NCBI GenBank assembly: GCA_030651575.1
Contig: JAUSFB010000068.1
Span: 1 to 64,000 of the forward strand
Reading direction: 5' to 3'
Length of the DNA stretch: 64,000 nucleotides
Source: Phaeospirillum sp.
GTDB taxonomy: Bacteria; Pseudomonadota; Alphaproteobacteria; Rhodospirillales; Magnetospirillaceae
This document shows, piece after piece, positions 53,148 to 61,614 of the stretch. The notes beneath the pieces were generated by a model. That model was not told the DNA's origin, made no database searches, and saw only the letters and a list, made by a program, of their open reading frames with translations. Each line of letters opens with the position of its first letter. Positions within the stretch are counted from its first letter, which is position 1. A program made the position numbers and the translations under genes.

Positions 53148-53725
53148 GGCGCCGTGGTCATCTTGACCTGCGGTGGGGCCATGTCCGGGGTTAGCGGCCG
53201 GCCGGCGGCGAGGGCTTCGAGCAGGATGGCGGCCTTGGGGCCTTCCCAGTCGGCGGCGCCGATATAGCGGGCAACCTCGCGGCCTTGCCGATCCAGCAGC
53301 AGGCTGACCGGCAGCGCCGAGGCGTTCAGCTTTTCGGCGGCGGCGCGGGCCTCGTCGGTGCGGATGGCCAGGGCCGTGATGCCGAGCCGGGCATAGGTGT
53401 TGACCACCGCGATCTTGCCGCTGCGATCCAGCGACAGCGCGACCACCGCCACGCCCTTGGCCTCGGCCTTGGGCTTCAGGCGATCGAGCGCCGGCAGCTC
53501 GGCGACGCAGGGGCCGCACCAGCTGGCCCACAGGTTCAACAGGACGGCCTGCCCACGCAAGGACTCCAGTCCGGCGGGGGCGCCGTCGCCGTCCCGGATA
53601 TCCAGAGCCGGCAGCGTCTTGGGCTGGTCATGGATCAGCAGGCCCTGGGCGGCCTTGGCCCCGACCGGAGAGGGGAGGCCGAACGCCGCCAGGGCGGCGA
53701 GAAAAGCGCGGCGTTGCATGGTCAT
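53144..53725 (-). CDS. TlpA-like periplasmic thioredoxin
   Basis: A 193-residue thioredoxin-fold protein. The N-terminus QRRAFLAALAAFG looks like a Tat or Sec signal. The active site WASWCGPCVAELPAL and the cis-proline region NASALPVSLLLD are complete. TlpA-type reductases keep the copper sites of SCO and CuA proteins reduced. ATG overlaps the SCO1 stop (53722-53725), strongly suggesting a joint copper-insertion role for NosZ or an oxidase. Confidence 0.9.
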   Translation of the reverse strand: MTMQRRAFLAALAAFGLPSPVGAKAAQGLLIHDQPKTLPALDIRDGDGAPAGLESLRGQAVLLNLWASWCGPCVAELPALDRLKPKAEAKGVAVVALSLDRSGKIAVVNTYARLGITALAIRTDEARAAAEKLNASALPVSLLLDRQGREVARYIGAADWEGPKAAILLEALAAGRPLTPDMAPPQVKMTTAP

Positions 53726-54315
53726 TCGTCCGTCTTCTTCGGGTAGAGATAGGAGCGGACCCGCTCGGCCACCCGGTCGGGCTTGGAGCCATGGGGCATG
53801 CGCGCCAGGAAGTTGCCGGCGCGGTCCATGATGTAGATGGAGGCGGTGTGATCGACGCTGTAGGCGTTGGGGTCGCCATCCGCCGCCGGCTGCTTTTCGT
53901 AGCGGGCCTTGTAGTTATACGCCACCGCCGCGACCTGTTCCGGGCTGCCGGTCAGGCCGATGACCTCCGGGAACGACACCAGATAGTCCTTGAGATGGGC
54001 GACGGTGTCGCGCTGGGGATCGACGCTGATGAACAAAGTGACGACCTTGGCGCGGTCGGCCCCCAGATGGTCGAGCGCCACCGACAAGGTGTTGAGGATG
54101 GTGGGACAGATATCGGGGCAGTAGGTGTAGCCGAACACCACCAGCCGGATCTTGCCGGCATAGGCCTCGTCGGTGACCGGCCGTCCGGTCGTGTCCACCA
54201 GCAAGAAGCGGCCGACCACGTCGCGGTCGGGGTCGCCAGCGGCCGATGCGGGAAAAGTCAGTCCGGCGCACCAGCCGATCAGGATGGTAAGGGAGGCGAT
54301 CACGGTCTTGCGCAT
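53722..54315 (-). CDS. SCO1/SenC family copper chaperone
   Basis: A 197-residue protein with a signal peptide (VIASLTILIGWCAGLTFPASA). The copper site is complete: GYTYCPDICPTIL (CxxxC) and VDHTASIYIMD (His). SCO proteins load or reduce CuA centres. It is transcribed divergently from nosZ and coupled to the TlpA-like gene, so CuA assembly in NosZ is the likely task. Confidence 0.93.
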   Translation of the reverse strand: MRKTVIASLTILIGWCAGLTFPASAAGDPDRDVVGRFLLVDTTGRPVTDEAYAGKIRLVVFGYTYCPDICPTILNTLSVALDHLGADRAKVVTLFISVDPQRDTVAHLKDYLVSFPEVIGLTGSPEQVAAVAYNYKARYEKQPAADGDPNAYSVDHTASIYIMDRAGNFLARMPHGSKPDRVAERVRSYLYPKKTDE

Positions 54316-54430
54316 GGGGGCCTGTTCTCCTGGGGATGCGCCCCTTTATGCCGTCAGGCGGGGCGATTTAGGAAGCGCCATGATAGCGCGGCGATCATGC
54401 ATACGGATTTCGGAATTTACATCCCCTTTC

Positions 54431-54444
54431 TTGACGAAAGTTAA
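54431..54444 (+). promoter_or_regulatory. Weak FNR/NNR-like box upstream of nosZ
   Basis: TTGACGAAAGTTAA has the TTGAY-N4-RTYAA shape with one mismatch in the right half against the FNR/CRP-family consensus. It is centred about 73 bp before the probable transcription start. Anaerobic control of nosZ is expected biologically, but this site is imperfect. Confidence 0.35.
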
Positions 54445-54498
54445 GGCTTTTGCAGTGGTCTGAACCCATCGTGGCGGGTGAAGGTTGGGTAAGATTCC

Positions 54499-54504
54499 TA
54501 TAAT
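54499..54504 (+). promoter_or_regulatory. nosZ: Perfect -10 box of the nosZ promoter
   Basis: TATAAT lies 25 bp before the nosZ ATG. The position 17 bp upstream (GGGTGA region) has no -35 element, as expected for an activator-dependent promoter. Confidence 0.5.
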
Positions 54505-54529
54505 TTCAACAATCCAAAAGGTGGGGAAT

Positions 54530-56839
54530 ATGACGAAGACCCGCAAGCTGGCGACACTGCTCGCCACGGTGAGCTTTGGCGCCCTGGTGGCAGGCGCTGC
54601 CTCGGCCGAGTCGCTGCAAGAGGTGATGAAGCGCCGCGGACTGACCGAGAATGACATGCTCGCCGCCGCGAAGACCTATACGCCGACCGGCAAGATGGAC
54701 GAGTTCATGGTGTTCAGCTCGGGCGGTCAGAGCGGTCAAGTGATCGTCTATGCCGTTCCGTCCATGCGCATCTTGAAGTATATCGGCGTGTTCACGCCCG
54801 AGCCCTGGCAGGCCTATGGCTTCGACGACGAGTCCAAGCGCGTCCTGAAGGAAGGTTCCGAGGTTTCCGGCCGTTCGATCCTGTGGGGCGACACCCATCA
54901 CCCGGCGCTGTCCGAGACCAATGGCGAGTCCGACGGTCAGTGGCTGTTCATCAACGATAAGAACACCCCCCGCATCGCGGTCATCGATCTGCGCGACTTC
55001 GAGACCAAGCAGATCGTCCAGAATCCGGTCCTGCAGTCCGAGCATGGCGGCGCCTTCGTCAGCCCGAACACCGACTACATCGCCGAAGCGGCGCAGTACC
55101 CGACCCCCCTGGGCGGTGAATTCGCTCCGCTGGAGCAGTTCAACGACAAGTATCGTGGCGCGCTGACCCTTTGGAAGTTCAACCGCGAGCACGGCCGCAT
55201 CGAGCCCGAGAACTCGTTCTCGCTCGAACTGCCCCCCTACAGCCAGGATCTGGCCGACTTTGGCAAGGGCGCGTCCGACGGTTGGGTGTTCGTGAACTCG
55301 TTCTGCACCGAGCGTTATGTCGGTGGTATCGAGCGCGGCCGTCCCCCCTTCGAAGCCGGTTGCTCGGCCAAGGACAGCGACTTCCTGCACGTGATCAACT
55401 GGAAGAAGGCCGCCGAGCTGGTCAAGGCCGGCAAGGCCAAGAAGATCAACGGCCACAACGTTCTGCCCATTGACGTCGCGGTCAAGGAAGGCATCCTGGT
55501 GCTCATCCCCGAGCCCAAGAGCCCCCATGGCGCCGACGTCAGCCCGGACGGCAAGATGGTGATTGTTTCCGGCAAGCTGGACAGCCACACCACCGTCTAC
55601 GACATCGCCAAGATCGAAGCGGCCATTGCCGCCAAGACCTTCGCGGGCAAGGACGAGTACGGCATTCCGATCATCGCGCTGGAAACCGTCGCTCACAAGC
55701 AGGTTGCCCTGGGCCTTGGCCCGCTGCACACCCAGTACGACTCCAAGTCCTGCGTCGCCTATACCTCGCTGTACGTCGACTCCATGGTCGCCAAGTGGGA
55801 TTATTGCGAAGGCAAGGTCATCGACAAGCTGTCGGTGCACTACAACATCGGCCATTTGATGGCCATGCAGGGCGATACCGCCAAGCCGTCGGGCAAGTAC
55901 CTGATCGCTCTGAACAAGCTGGCCATCGACCGGTTCGCTCAGGTTGGCCCGCTGCATCCGCAGAATCACCAGCTGATCGACATCAGCGGCGACAAGATGC
56001 AGCTGCTCTATGACATGCCGCTGCCGCTGGGCGAGCCCCACTACGCGGTGTCCATCGATATCGCCAAGCTGAAGACCAATGTCCGCTATCCGTTCGGCAC
56101 CGACTCCCGCACCGAGAAGAAGTCCCCGTTCGCTGTGCGTCCGGGCCAGGAGCGGATCGAGAAGAAGCCGGGTAAGGTCGAGGTGTTCGGCACCCTGATC
56201 CGCTCGCACATCACCCCTGAGATCATCGAGGCCAACGAGGGCGACGAAATCACCGTCCACCTCACCAACCTGGAACGCGCTCAGGACGAGACCCATGGTT
56301 TCGCCATCTCCAAGCATAACGTCAACCTGTCGGTCGAGCCGGGCAAGACCGCCTCGGCCACCATCAAGGCCAACAAGGCTGGCGTCTATCCCTACTACTG
56401 CACCGAGTTCTGCTCGGCGCTGCATCTGGAAATGGAAGGCTATCTCCTGGTCCAGCCGGCCAACTACAAGGCGACCGGCGTCAAGGGCAAGGAAGGCCAG
56501 ATCTATGGCAAGACCGAGTACGACGCCCGCGTGAAGGCCAATGTCGAGACCCAGGCCATCATCAACAGCGTCGTTGGTTACATCACCTCGGTGAATTACA
56601 AGGACTTCCCGGCCGTGGTCGCCATGGTCGAGGACGCCACCGAGCAGCTGGGCTATGCCGAGCAGAACAAGAAGAAGTCGGAAGAGTTCGCCACCAAGGG
56701 CGATTACAACGCCGCCTTCCTCTGGGCCGAGCAGTGGTTCCAGTATCAGGTCAAGACCGCCGATATCGGCCTGCGCGCCAAGACGTTCTTGGAGCAGAAT
56801 GGTGCCGTCAAGGTCGAAGCCGCTCCGGCTGCGAAGTAA
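54530..56839 (+). CDS. nosZ: Nitrous-oxide reductase, clade II type
   Basis: A 769-residue periplasmic multicopper enzyme reducing N2O to N2. The signal peptide (RKLATLLATVSFGALVAGAASA) lacks the twin-arginine motif, the mark of clade II (Sec-exported) NosZ. The beta-propeller contains the CuZ histidines (GDTHHPALSETNG, SEHGGAF, HNVLP, SPHGADVSPDG, HTQYDSK, HYNIGHL). The C-terminal cupredoxin has the CuA site YYCTEFCSALHLEM (C624, C628, H632, M635). AAGGTGGGG precedes ATG. It heads the nos cluster. Confidence 0.97.
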   Translation: MTKTRKLATLLATVSFGALVAGAASAESLQEVMKRRGLTENDMLAAAKTYTPTGKMDEFMVFSSGGQSGQVIVYAVPSMRILKYIGVFTPEPWQAYGFDDESKRVLKEGSEVSGRSILWGDTHHPALSETNGESDGQWLFINDKNTPRIAVIDLRDFETKQIVQNPVLQSEHGGAFVSPNTDYIAEAAQYPTPLGGEFAPLEQFNDKYRGALTLWKFNREHGRIEPENSFSLELPPYSQDLADFGKGASDGWVFVNSFCTERYVGGIERGRPPFEAGCSAKDSDFLHVINWKKAAELVKAGKAKKINGHNVLPIDVAVKEGILVLIPEPKSPHGADVSPDGKMVIVSGKLDSHTTVYDIAKIEAAIAAKTFAGKDEYGIPIIALETVAHKQVALGLGPLHTQYDSKSCVAYTSLYVDSMVAKWDYCEGKVIDKLSVHYNIGHLMAMQGDTAKPSGKYLIALNKLAIDRFAQVGPLHPQNHQLIDISGDKMQLLYDMPLPLGEPHYAVSIDIAKLKTNVRYPFGTDSRTEKKSPFAVRPGQERIEKKPGKVEVFGTLIRSHITPEIIEANEGDEITVHLTNLERAQDETHGFAISKHNVNLSVEPGKTASATIKANKAGVYPYYCTEFCSALHLEMEGYLLVQPANYKATGVKGKEGQIYGKTEYDARVKANVETQAIINSVVGYITSVNYKDFPAVVAMVEDATEQLGYAEQNKKKSEEFATKGDYNAAFLWAEQWFQYQVKTADIGLRAKTFLEQNGAVKVEAAPAAK

Positions 56840-56896
56840 GTCTACGCCGACCAGAAACCGGGGCGGTGAATGCCGCTCCGGCCAGACGATCCGGAA

Positions 56897-56922
56897 CCGG
56901 GGGTGGGAGTGCCCACCCCCGG
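56897..56922 (+). terminator. Strong hairpin after nosZ
   Basis: CCGGGGGTGGG (56897-56907) pairs perfectly with CCCACCCCCGG (56912-56922) around AGTG. ATTTCC follows, a weak U-run. It may partly end transcription or stabilise the nosZ mRNA so that more NosZ is made than accessory proteins. Confidence 0.6.
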
Positions 56923-57127
56923 ATTTCCGTACCGGCGAATGATGGACGGATGTGCCATTCGGCCGGAGGCAGGGCCAGGGGCATCGCGCCGGCTTCGCCA
57001 GCACTTATGAAATTACGCGTCTAAACATGCATGGTGCATATACCAAGCGCGGGCGCTATAAGTTGCCCGAAGGACAACAAGGCGGGTTTCGATCGCGGGC
57101 TCGCAGGAACTTAAGAGGATTTCGAAC

Positions 57128-57739
57128 ATGCTCAAGAGCGTCAAGCGGCAGCTCCCCGTCGTGGCCATGGCGGTCGCCTTCGGATTTATCACCCTGGCTC
57201 CGGCGTTGGCCGCCGATGGCAAGGCACTGTTCACCGACAAGGGCTGCGTCGCCTGTCATGGTGAGGACGCCAAGACCCCCATGCAGGAAGGCTTTCCCAA
57301 GCTGGCCGGCCAAGGCGCAGAATATGCGCTTAATCAGATGAAGGACATCAAGTCCGGCGCCCGGACCAACGGCCAGTCCGTCGATGTCATGAAGCCGATC
57401 GTCGCCGAGTTGAGCGAAGACGAGATGAAGGCCATGGCCGACTACCTGTTCTCGCTGCGCGAAGCGCCTGTCGCCGCCGCCGCCGCCCCGGCCACGCCCG
57501 GCAAGACCCTGTTCCTGACCAAGACCTGCGTCGCGTGCCATGGCAAGGAAGGCAAGAAGCCGCTGCCTGGATATCCTTCCATCGGCGGTCAGGACAAGGC
57601 CTATATCTTGGCCCAGACCAAGGACATCAAGAGCGGCGCGCGGGCCAACGGCAAGGCCAACGCCATGCAGCCGGTGATGCATCTGGTTAATGACGACGAG
57701 ATCACCGCCATTGCGGAATACTTGTCCACAGTCAAGTGA
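57128..57739 (+). CDS. Dihaem cytochrome c of the nos cluster (NosC1-like)
   Basis: A 203-residue c553/c4-like cytochrome. A signal peptide (VVAMAVAFGFITLAPALA) precedes two similar class I domains, each with CVACHG and a distal Met (MKPIVAELSEDEM and MQPVMHLVNDDE). An Ala-rich hinge (APVAAAAAPATPG) joins them. It probably donates electrons to NosZ in the periplasm. AGAGGA lies 9 bp before ATG. Confidence 0.9.
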   Translation: MLKSVKRQLPVVAMAVAFGFITLAPALAADGKALFTDKGCVACHGEDAKTPMQEGFPKLAGQGAEYALNQMKDIKSGARTNGQSVDVMKPIVAELSEDEMKAMADYLFSLREAPVAAAAAPATPGKTLFLTKTCVACHGKEGKKPLPGYPSIGGQDKAYILAQTKDIKSGARANGKANAMQPVMHLVNDDEITAIAEYLSTVK

Positions 57740-57780
57740 GGCTGAAGCTGATTCCGCTAATGTGCGGCTAATTCCAGCGG

Positions 57781-57932
57781 CCAAGCCTACGGATGTGGGC
57801 GCCCGGCGATTGAGGGACAGCGACGGGTCAAGGCATTCGTGCATTGACCCGGCGTTGCGGCCAAGGGCCGGCGCGCCACGTGGCGCGAGAGCCAAGCCCA
57901 CGGATGTGGGCGCCCGGCGATTGAGGGACAGC
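57781..57932. repeat. 41-bp direct repeat pair with internal palindromes
   Basis: The same 41-bp unit (starts CCAAGCC, core CGGATGTGGGCGCCCGGCGA) lies at 57781-57821 and 57892-57932 with one mismatch. Between them are a hairpin CGGGTCAA (57824-57831)/TTGACCCG (57844-57851) and the 16-bp palindrome CGCGCCACGTGGCGCG (57872-57887). There are only two units, so this is not a CRISPR array. Confidence 0.85.
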
Positions 57933-57999
57933 AGGGTTTAAGTCACGACCACGGACTCAAACCTGTGTGACAACGAATCGAATTCGGAGACAGACGACG

Positions 58000-58758
58000 A
58001 TGTTGAAGTTCAAGCACAGCCTGGCCGTTGCGGCCGCGATTTCGGCTTTGGTGACCGGCGGGGCGGTGTATGCCGCCGGCGGTGGCCCGACCCCCCAGAA
58101 GGGCAAGTCCCTGGGCGAGGAAGGCTATACCTGGCATGCCGGCGGCGGCGAGGAAGACGAAGCGTTGCACATGAAGCCGAATCTGGAAAACGGCAAGGAT
58201 GTCTATGAAGTCTGCTCCGCCTGCCATCAGCCCGAAGGCTGGGGCCTGACCGACGGCACCTTCCCGCAGCTGGCTGGTCAGCACCCCAAGGTGGTGATCA
58301 AGCAGCTGGCCGATATCCGCGCCCTGAACCGCGACAATCCGACCATGTACCCCTTCGCTCTGCCGTCGCAGATCGGTGGGCCGCAGGCCATTGCCGATGT
58401 GGCGGGCTATATGCAGAAGCTCAAGATGAACCCCGATCCCGGCCATGGAGACGGCAAGGATCTTGAGCACGGCAAGAAGCTGTATGCCGAGAATTGCACC
58501 CGCTGCCACGGCGCCGATGGCGCCGGCGACGACGATAAGTTCTATCCCCGCATCCAGGCCCAGCATTACAACTACCTGCTGCGTCAGTATCAGTGGATCA
58601 AGGAAGGCAAGCGTCGCAACGCCAACCCGGACATGATGAAGCAGATCCAGACCTTCTCCGACCGCGACACCAAGGCGGTGCTGGATTACGTTTCGCGCCT
58701 GAAGCCGCCGGCCAATCTGACCGCGCCGAAGGGCTGGAAGAATCCCGACTTCCAGTAG
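58000..58758 (+). CDS. Dihaem cytochrome c of the nos cluster (NosC2-like)
   Basis: The product has 252 residues from ATG 58000, with GGAGA about 10 bp upstream, and a signal peptide (LAVAAAISALVTGGAVYAAG). Two haem c sites, CSACH and CTRCH, each with later Met-containing loops (NPTMYPFALPSQIGG and NANPDMMKQIQTF). It is related to, but distinct from, the preceding cytochrome. Probable electron carrier between the membrane and NosZ. Confidence 0.9.
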   Translation: MLKFKHSLAVAAAISALVTGGAVYAAGGGPTPQKGKSLGEEGYTWHAGGGEEDEALHMKPNLENGKDVYEVCSACHQPEGWGLTDGTFPQLAGQHPKVVIKQLADIRALNRDNPTMYPFALPSQIGGPQAIADVAGYMQKLKMNPDPGHGDGKDLEHGKKLYAENCTRCHGADGAGDDDKFYPRIQAQHYNYLLRQYQWIKEGKRRNANPDMMKQIQTFSDRDTKAVLDYVSRLKPPANLTAPKGWKNPDFQ

Positions 58759-58849
58759 CATTTTCTGATATAACCATGGATAATGGGCGGCGATCAGGCT
58801 TTCGCCGGGTCGCCGCCTCCCATTTTCCAGGTCTCCATCGAGGTTTTCC

Positions 58850-59506
58850 ATGGCCAAGAACAACCGCAAGAGCAAGCCCGCGCTCGTGCGAATCCTCACC
58901 TTGCTTGCCGCCCTGATGATTGGCGGCGCCTATTTCTCACCGATTTGGTGGGTGGCGCTGAAGGCTCCCAATTATCCGGCCGAAACGTTCCCCGACGGCA
59001 TTCGCATCCATTTCCACGTCAACGGCGTGTTCAACGGCTGCTCCAGCCAGATGGTCAAGTCCGATGCCTGGGGTGACGAGGAAGGCGGCCTGGATTGCGT
59101 CCACGAGATGAACGTGATCAACCACTTCATCGGCATGGAGCCCATCGAGAAGGGCGCCGCGCTGGAGATCAAGGCGGCTCCCTATCTGTTCAGTCTGGTC
59201 GGCGTCATGCTGGCGGCTTTCCTGTTCTATGCCGGGCCGTTCTGGTGGGTCTTGCCGCTATCGGGCATCGTCATACCGGTGGCCTTCGTGATCGACTATT
59301 CCGCCTGGCTCTGGTGGTTCGGGCACAATCTGCGGGCTTGGGCGGCTTTTTCGGTCAAGCCGTTCATGCCGACCGTTTTTGGCGACGGGCAGGTGGCGCA
59401 GTTCACCACCTACTCCTATCCCCATTATGGGTATGGCCTGCTCGTCCTGGCGTCTTTGTGTCTGGTTCTGGCTCTGCTCTTGCAGCGCAAGGCCCTCAAG
59501 GACTAG
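58850..59506 (+). CDS. NosB-like membrane protein
   Basis: A 218-residue protein with four hydrophobic segments: LTLLAALMIGGAYFSPIWWV near the start, then APYLFSLVGVMLAAFLFYAG, WWVLPLSGIVIPVAFVIDY, and GYGLLVLASLCLVLALLL at the end. The ~75-residue loop after the first segment (IRIHFHVNGVFNGCSSQM, then GLDCVHEMNVINHFIG) is His/Cys/Met rich, suggesting metal binding outside the membrane. Clade II nos clusters encode such a protein, NosB, between nosZ and nosD. GAGG precedes ATG. Confidence 0.75.
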   Translation: MAKNNRKSKPALVRILTLLAALMIGGAYFSPIWWVALKAPNYPAETFPDGIRIHFHVNGVFNGCSSQMVKSDAWGDEEGGLDCVHEMNVINHFIGMEPIEKGAALEIKAAPYLFSLVGVMLAAFLFYAGPFWWVLPLSGIVIPVAFVIDYSAWLWWFGHNLRAWAAFSVKPFMPTVFGDGQVAQFTTYSYPHYGYGLLVLASLCLVLALLLQRKALKD

Positions 59507-59533
59507 GGTCGGGTCCTTCCTGCCCGGCTAACG

Positions 59534-60862
59534 ATGGGCGATTCCATGCGGTTATCGATCAAGAATTTGTCAAATTCCATAATCGGAACGCTGGCCGCCT
59601 TCGTTGCCGCCGGTCTGGTGGCGGTCGCGGTTTCGGCCGCGCCGCCGGCCGAGGAGCCGTTGCGTGACTCCTCGCTGCTTCAGGCCCTGATCGATATGGG
59701 CCAGCCGGGCCAAGTAATCGTGCCGCCGCCCGGTCGCTACCGCTCACATCTGAAGATCACCCGGCCGATCATCCTCGACGGTCAGGGCAAGGTGACGCTG
59801 GACGGCGAGGGCCAGGACTCGGTGTTGTGGGTCATGACCGACGGCGCCACCGTCCGCAACCTGCGCATCGTCAACAGCGGCTCCGGCCATCCCAATCAGG
59901 ACGCCGGGATTCAGGTGCGGGGCAGCGACAATGTCATCGAGGACAATGTCATCGAGGACACCTTGTTCGGCTTCGCGGTGGAGCAGTCCAACCGCAATAT
60001 CATCCGCCGCAATATCTATAATGGCCGGCGGCTGGACATGCAGCGCCGCGGCGACGGCATCAAGCTGTGGTATTCCCACAACAACCGTATCGAGAACAAC
60101 GAGTTTCGCAACGGTCGCGACGTGGTGTTCTGGTACGCCAACGGCAATCTGTTCAAGGGCAACCGCGAGTATGGCGGCCGCTATGGCCTTCACCTGATGA
60201 AGGCCGCCGATAATATTGCCGAGGACAATCTGTTCATCGACAATATGACCGGCATTTCCATGATGTACGATACCGGCGACATCATCCGGAATAATTACAT
60301 CGCCAAGGCCAACGGAACGGTTGGGGTCTGTCTGTCGTTGAAGGAGAGCAGCGACGTGGTCGTCGAGAACAACGACCTGATGTACTGCGCCACGGGGATC
60401 GGCATCGACGTTGCCCCCTACGAGCCCGATAGCACCAATCTGATCCGGGGAAACCGCATCGCCTTCAACGATATCGGGGTGTCGTTCCTCAACGATTGGA
60501 AGGGCAGCGTTTTTACCGGCAACCTGTTCACCGGCAATATCACCGAGGTTGCGATCTATGGCGGCGGCAGCGCCAAGCGCAACACCTGGGACGGCAATCG
60601 CTGGGAGGATTACCAGGGCTTCGACCGCAACGGCGACGGCGTCGGCGACAAGCCGCACCGCCTGTTCGGGTATGCCGGGCGGGTCTGGATGGATGTTCCC
60701 AATACCCGTTTTTTCAAGGGCACTCCCCTGCTGGAGGTGCTCGATTTCCTGGACCGCCTGGCTCCGTTCAGCGAGCCGATCCTGTTGCTGGAAGACCGGC
60801 ACCCCCGGCTTGGCACCGACAAGACCTTCAAGGCGGGATCGAATCTGGAGCCGAAGCTATGA
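59534..60862 (+). CDS. nosD: NosD, periplasmic copper-site maturation protein
   Basis: A 442-residue protein with a signal sequence (SIIGTLAAFVAAGLVAVAVSA) and a right-handed beta-helix built of CASH repeats (NVIEDNVIEDT, NIIRRNIYNGRR, NRIENNEFRNGRD, NIAEDNLFIDN). NosD works with the NosFY ABC transporter to assemble the CuZ cluster. ATG 59534 or 59546 could start it; neither has a strong ribosome-binding site. Its stop overlaps the nosG ATG. Confidence 0.93.
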   Translation: MGDSMRLSIKNLSNSIIGTLAAFVAAGLVAVAVSAAPPAEEPLRDSSLLQALIDMGQPGQVIVPPPGRYRSHLKITRPIILDGQGKVTLDGEGQDSVLWVMTDGATVRNLRIVNSGSGHPNQDAGIQVRGSDNVIEDNVIEDTLFGFAVEQSNRNIIRRNIYNGRRLDMQRRGDGIKLWYSHNNRIENNEFRNGRDVVFWYANGNLFKGNREYGGRYGLHLMKAADNIAEDNLFIDNMTGISMMYDTGDIIRNNYIAKANGTVGVCLSLKESSDVVVENNDLMYCATGIGIDVAPYEPDSTNLIRGNRIAFNDIGVSFLNDWKGSVFTGNLFTGNITEVAIYGGGSAKRNTWDGNRWEDYQGFDRNGDGVGDKPHRLFGYAGRVWMDVPNTRFFKGTPLLEVLDFLDRLAPFSEPILLLEDRHPRLGTDKTFKAGSNLEPKL

Positions 60863-61614
60863 GCGATCCAACTCCCCCGACGAAACACGCGACGGCCAAC
60901 CCCAAGACGCGGCGTCAGATCATGCGTTCGCTGACCATGGGCGGTGCCATCATCGGCGCCTCGCTGTTCGGCTTCTTTCCGGTTTTGCGCAAGTGGACGC
61001 CGCGTCTGCGGCCGCCCGGTGCGCTGCCCGAGCGCGAGTTTCTCGCCGCCTGCATCAAATGCGGTCAGTGCGTCCAGGTCTGCCCGGTGAGGGCGATCGA
61101 ATTGGGCGATCTGGATGAAGGGTTCGGCGTCGGCGTACCCTTTATCCCGCCCCGCGCCCAGGCTTGCGACTTTTCCTGCGACGCGGTGCAATGCGTGCTG
61201 TCCTGCCCGACCGGGGCGCTGGACCATGCCATCATCAAGAAGGAACAGGTCCGCATGGGTCTGGCGCGGCTTGACCGTCCCGGCACCTGTCTGGCGCGCA
61301 AGGGCGAGGGTTACAAGGGGCCGGCGCGGCCGGCGCCGTTCAAGGGCGTGCACCGCTATGCCGAGATCGACCGCTGGAAGCCGGTCAAGCTGGCCGAGTA
61401 CAAGTATGACCTGGATGTCTGCGATCTGTGCGTGCGCGAATGCCCGGTCGCCAATGCCATCACCATGGAGCCCATGTCCAGCGACCCCGGCGACAGGCGG
61501 CGAACGCCGGTGGTGCACGAGGCCTGCGTCGGCTGCGGCATGTGCGAGATGATTTGCCCGACCGAGGCCGCCTCCATCGTCATCGACATCCGCCGCAAGT
61601 GGGGAGACGCGTGA
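60859..61614 (+). CDS. nosG: NosG, NapG-like periplasmic ferredoxin
   Basis: The product has 251 residues from ATG 60859. A twin-arginine-like RRQIMRSLTMGG precedes a hydrophobic segment, so it may be Tat-exported. Four iron-sulfur motifs follow: CIKCGQCVQVCP, CDFSCDAVQCVLSCP, CDLCVRECP and CVGCGMCEMICP. NapG-type proteins pass electrons from menaquinol via NapH to cytochromes. In clade II nos clusters NosG and NosH are thought to feed NosZ. Confidence 0.9.
   Translation: MSDPTPPTKHATANPKTRRQIMRSLTMGGAIIGASLFGFFPVLRKWTPRLRPPGALPEREFLAACIKCGQCVQVCPVRAIELGDLDEGFGVGVPFIPPRAQACDFSCDAVQCVLSCPTGALDHAIIKKEQVRMGLARLDRPGTCLARKGEGYKGPARPAPFKGVHRYAEIDRWKPVKLAEYKYDLDVCDLCVRECPVANAITMEPMSSDPGDRRRTPVVHEACVGCGMCEMICPTEAASIVIDIRRKWGDA

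Noticed and set aside
54506-57004. An 832-codon minus-strand open frame opposite nosZ
   Set aside because: nosZ on the other strand has complete copper-site motifs; this frame is a by-product of codon bias.
57781-57932. CRISPR array
   Set aside because: Only two repeat units, 70-bp spacer with its own palindromes, and no cas genes in the window.
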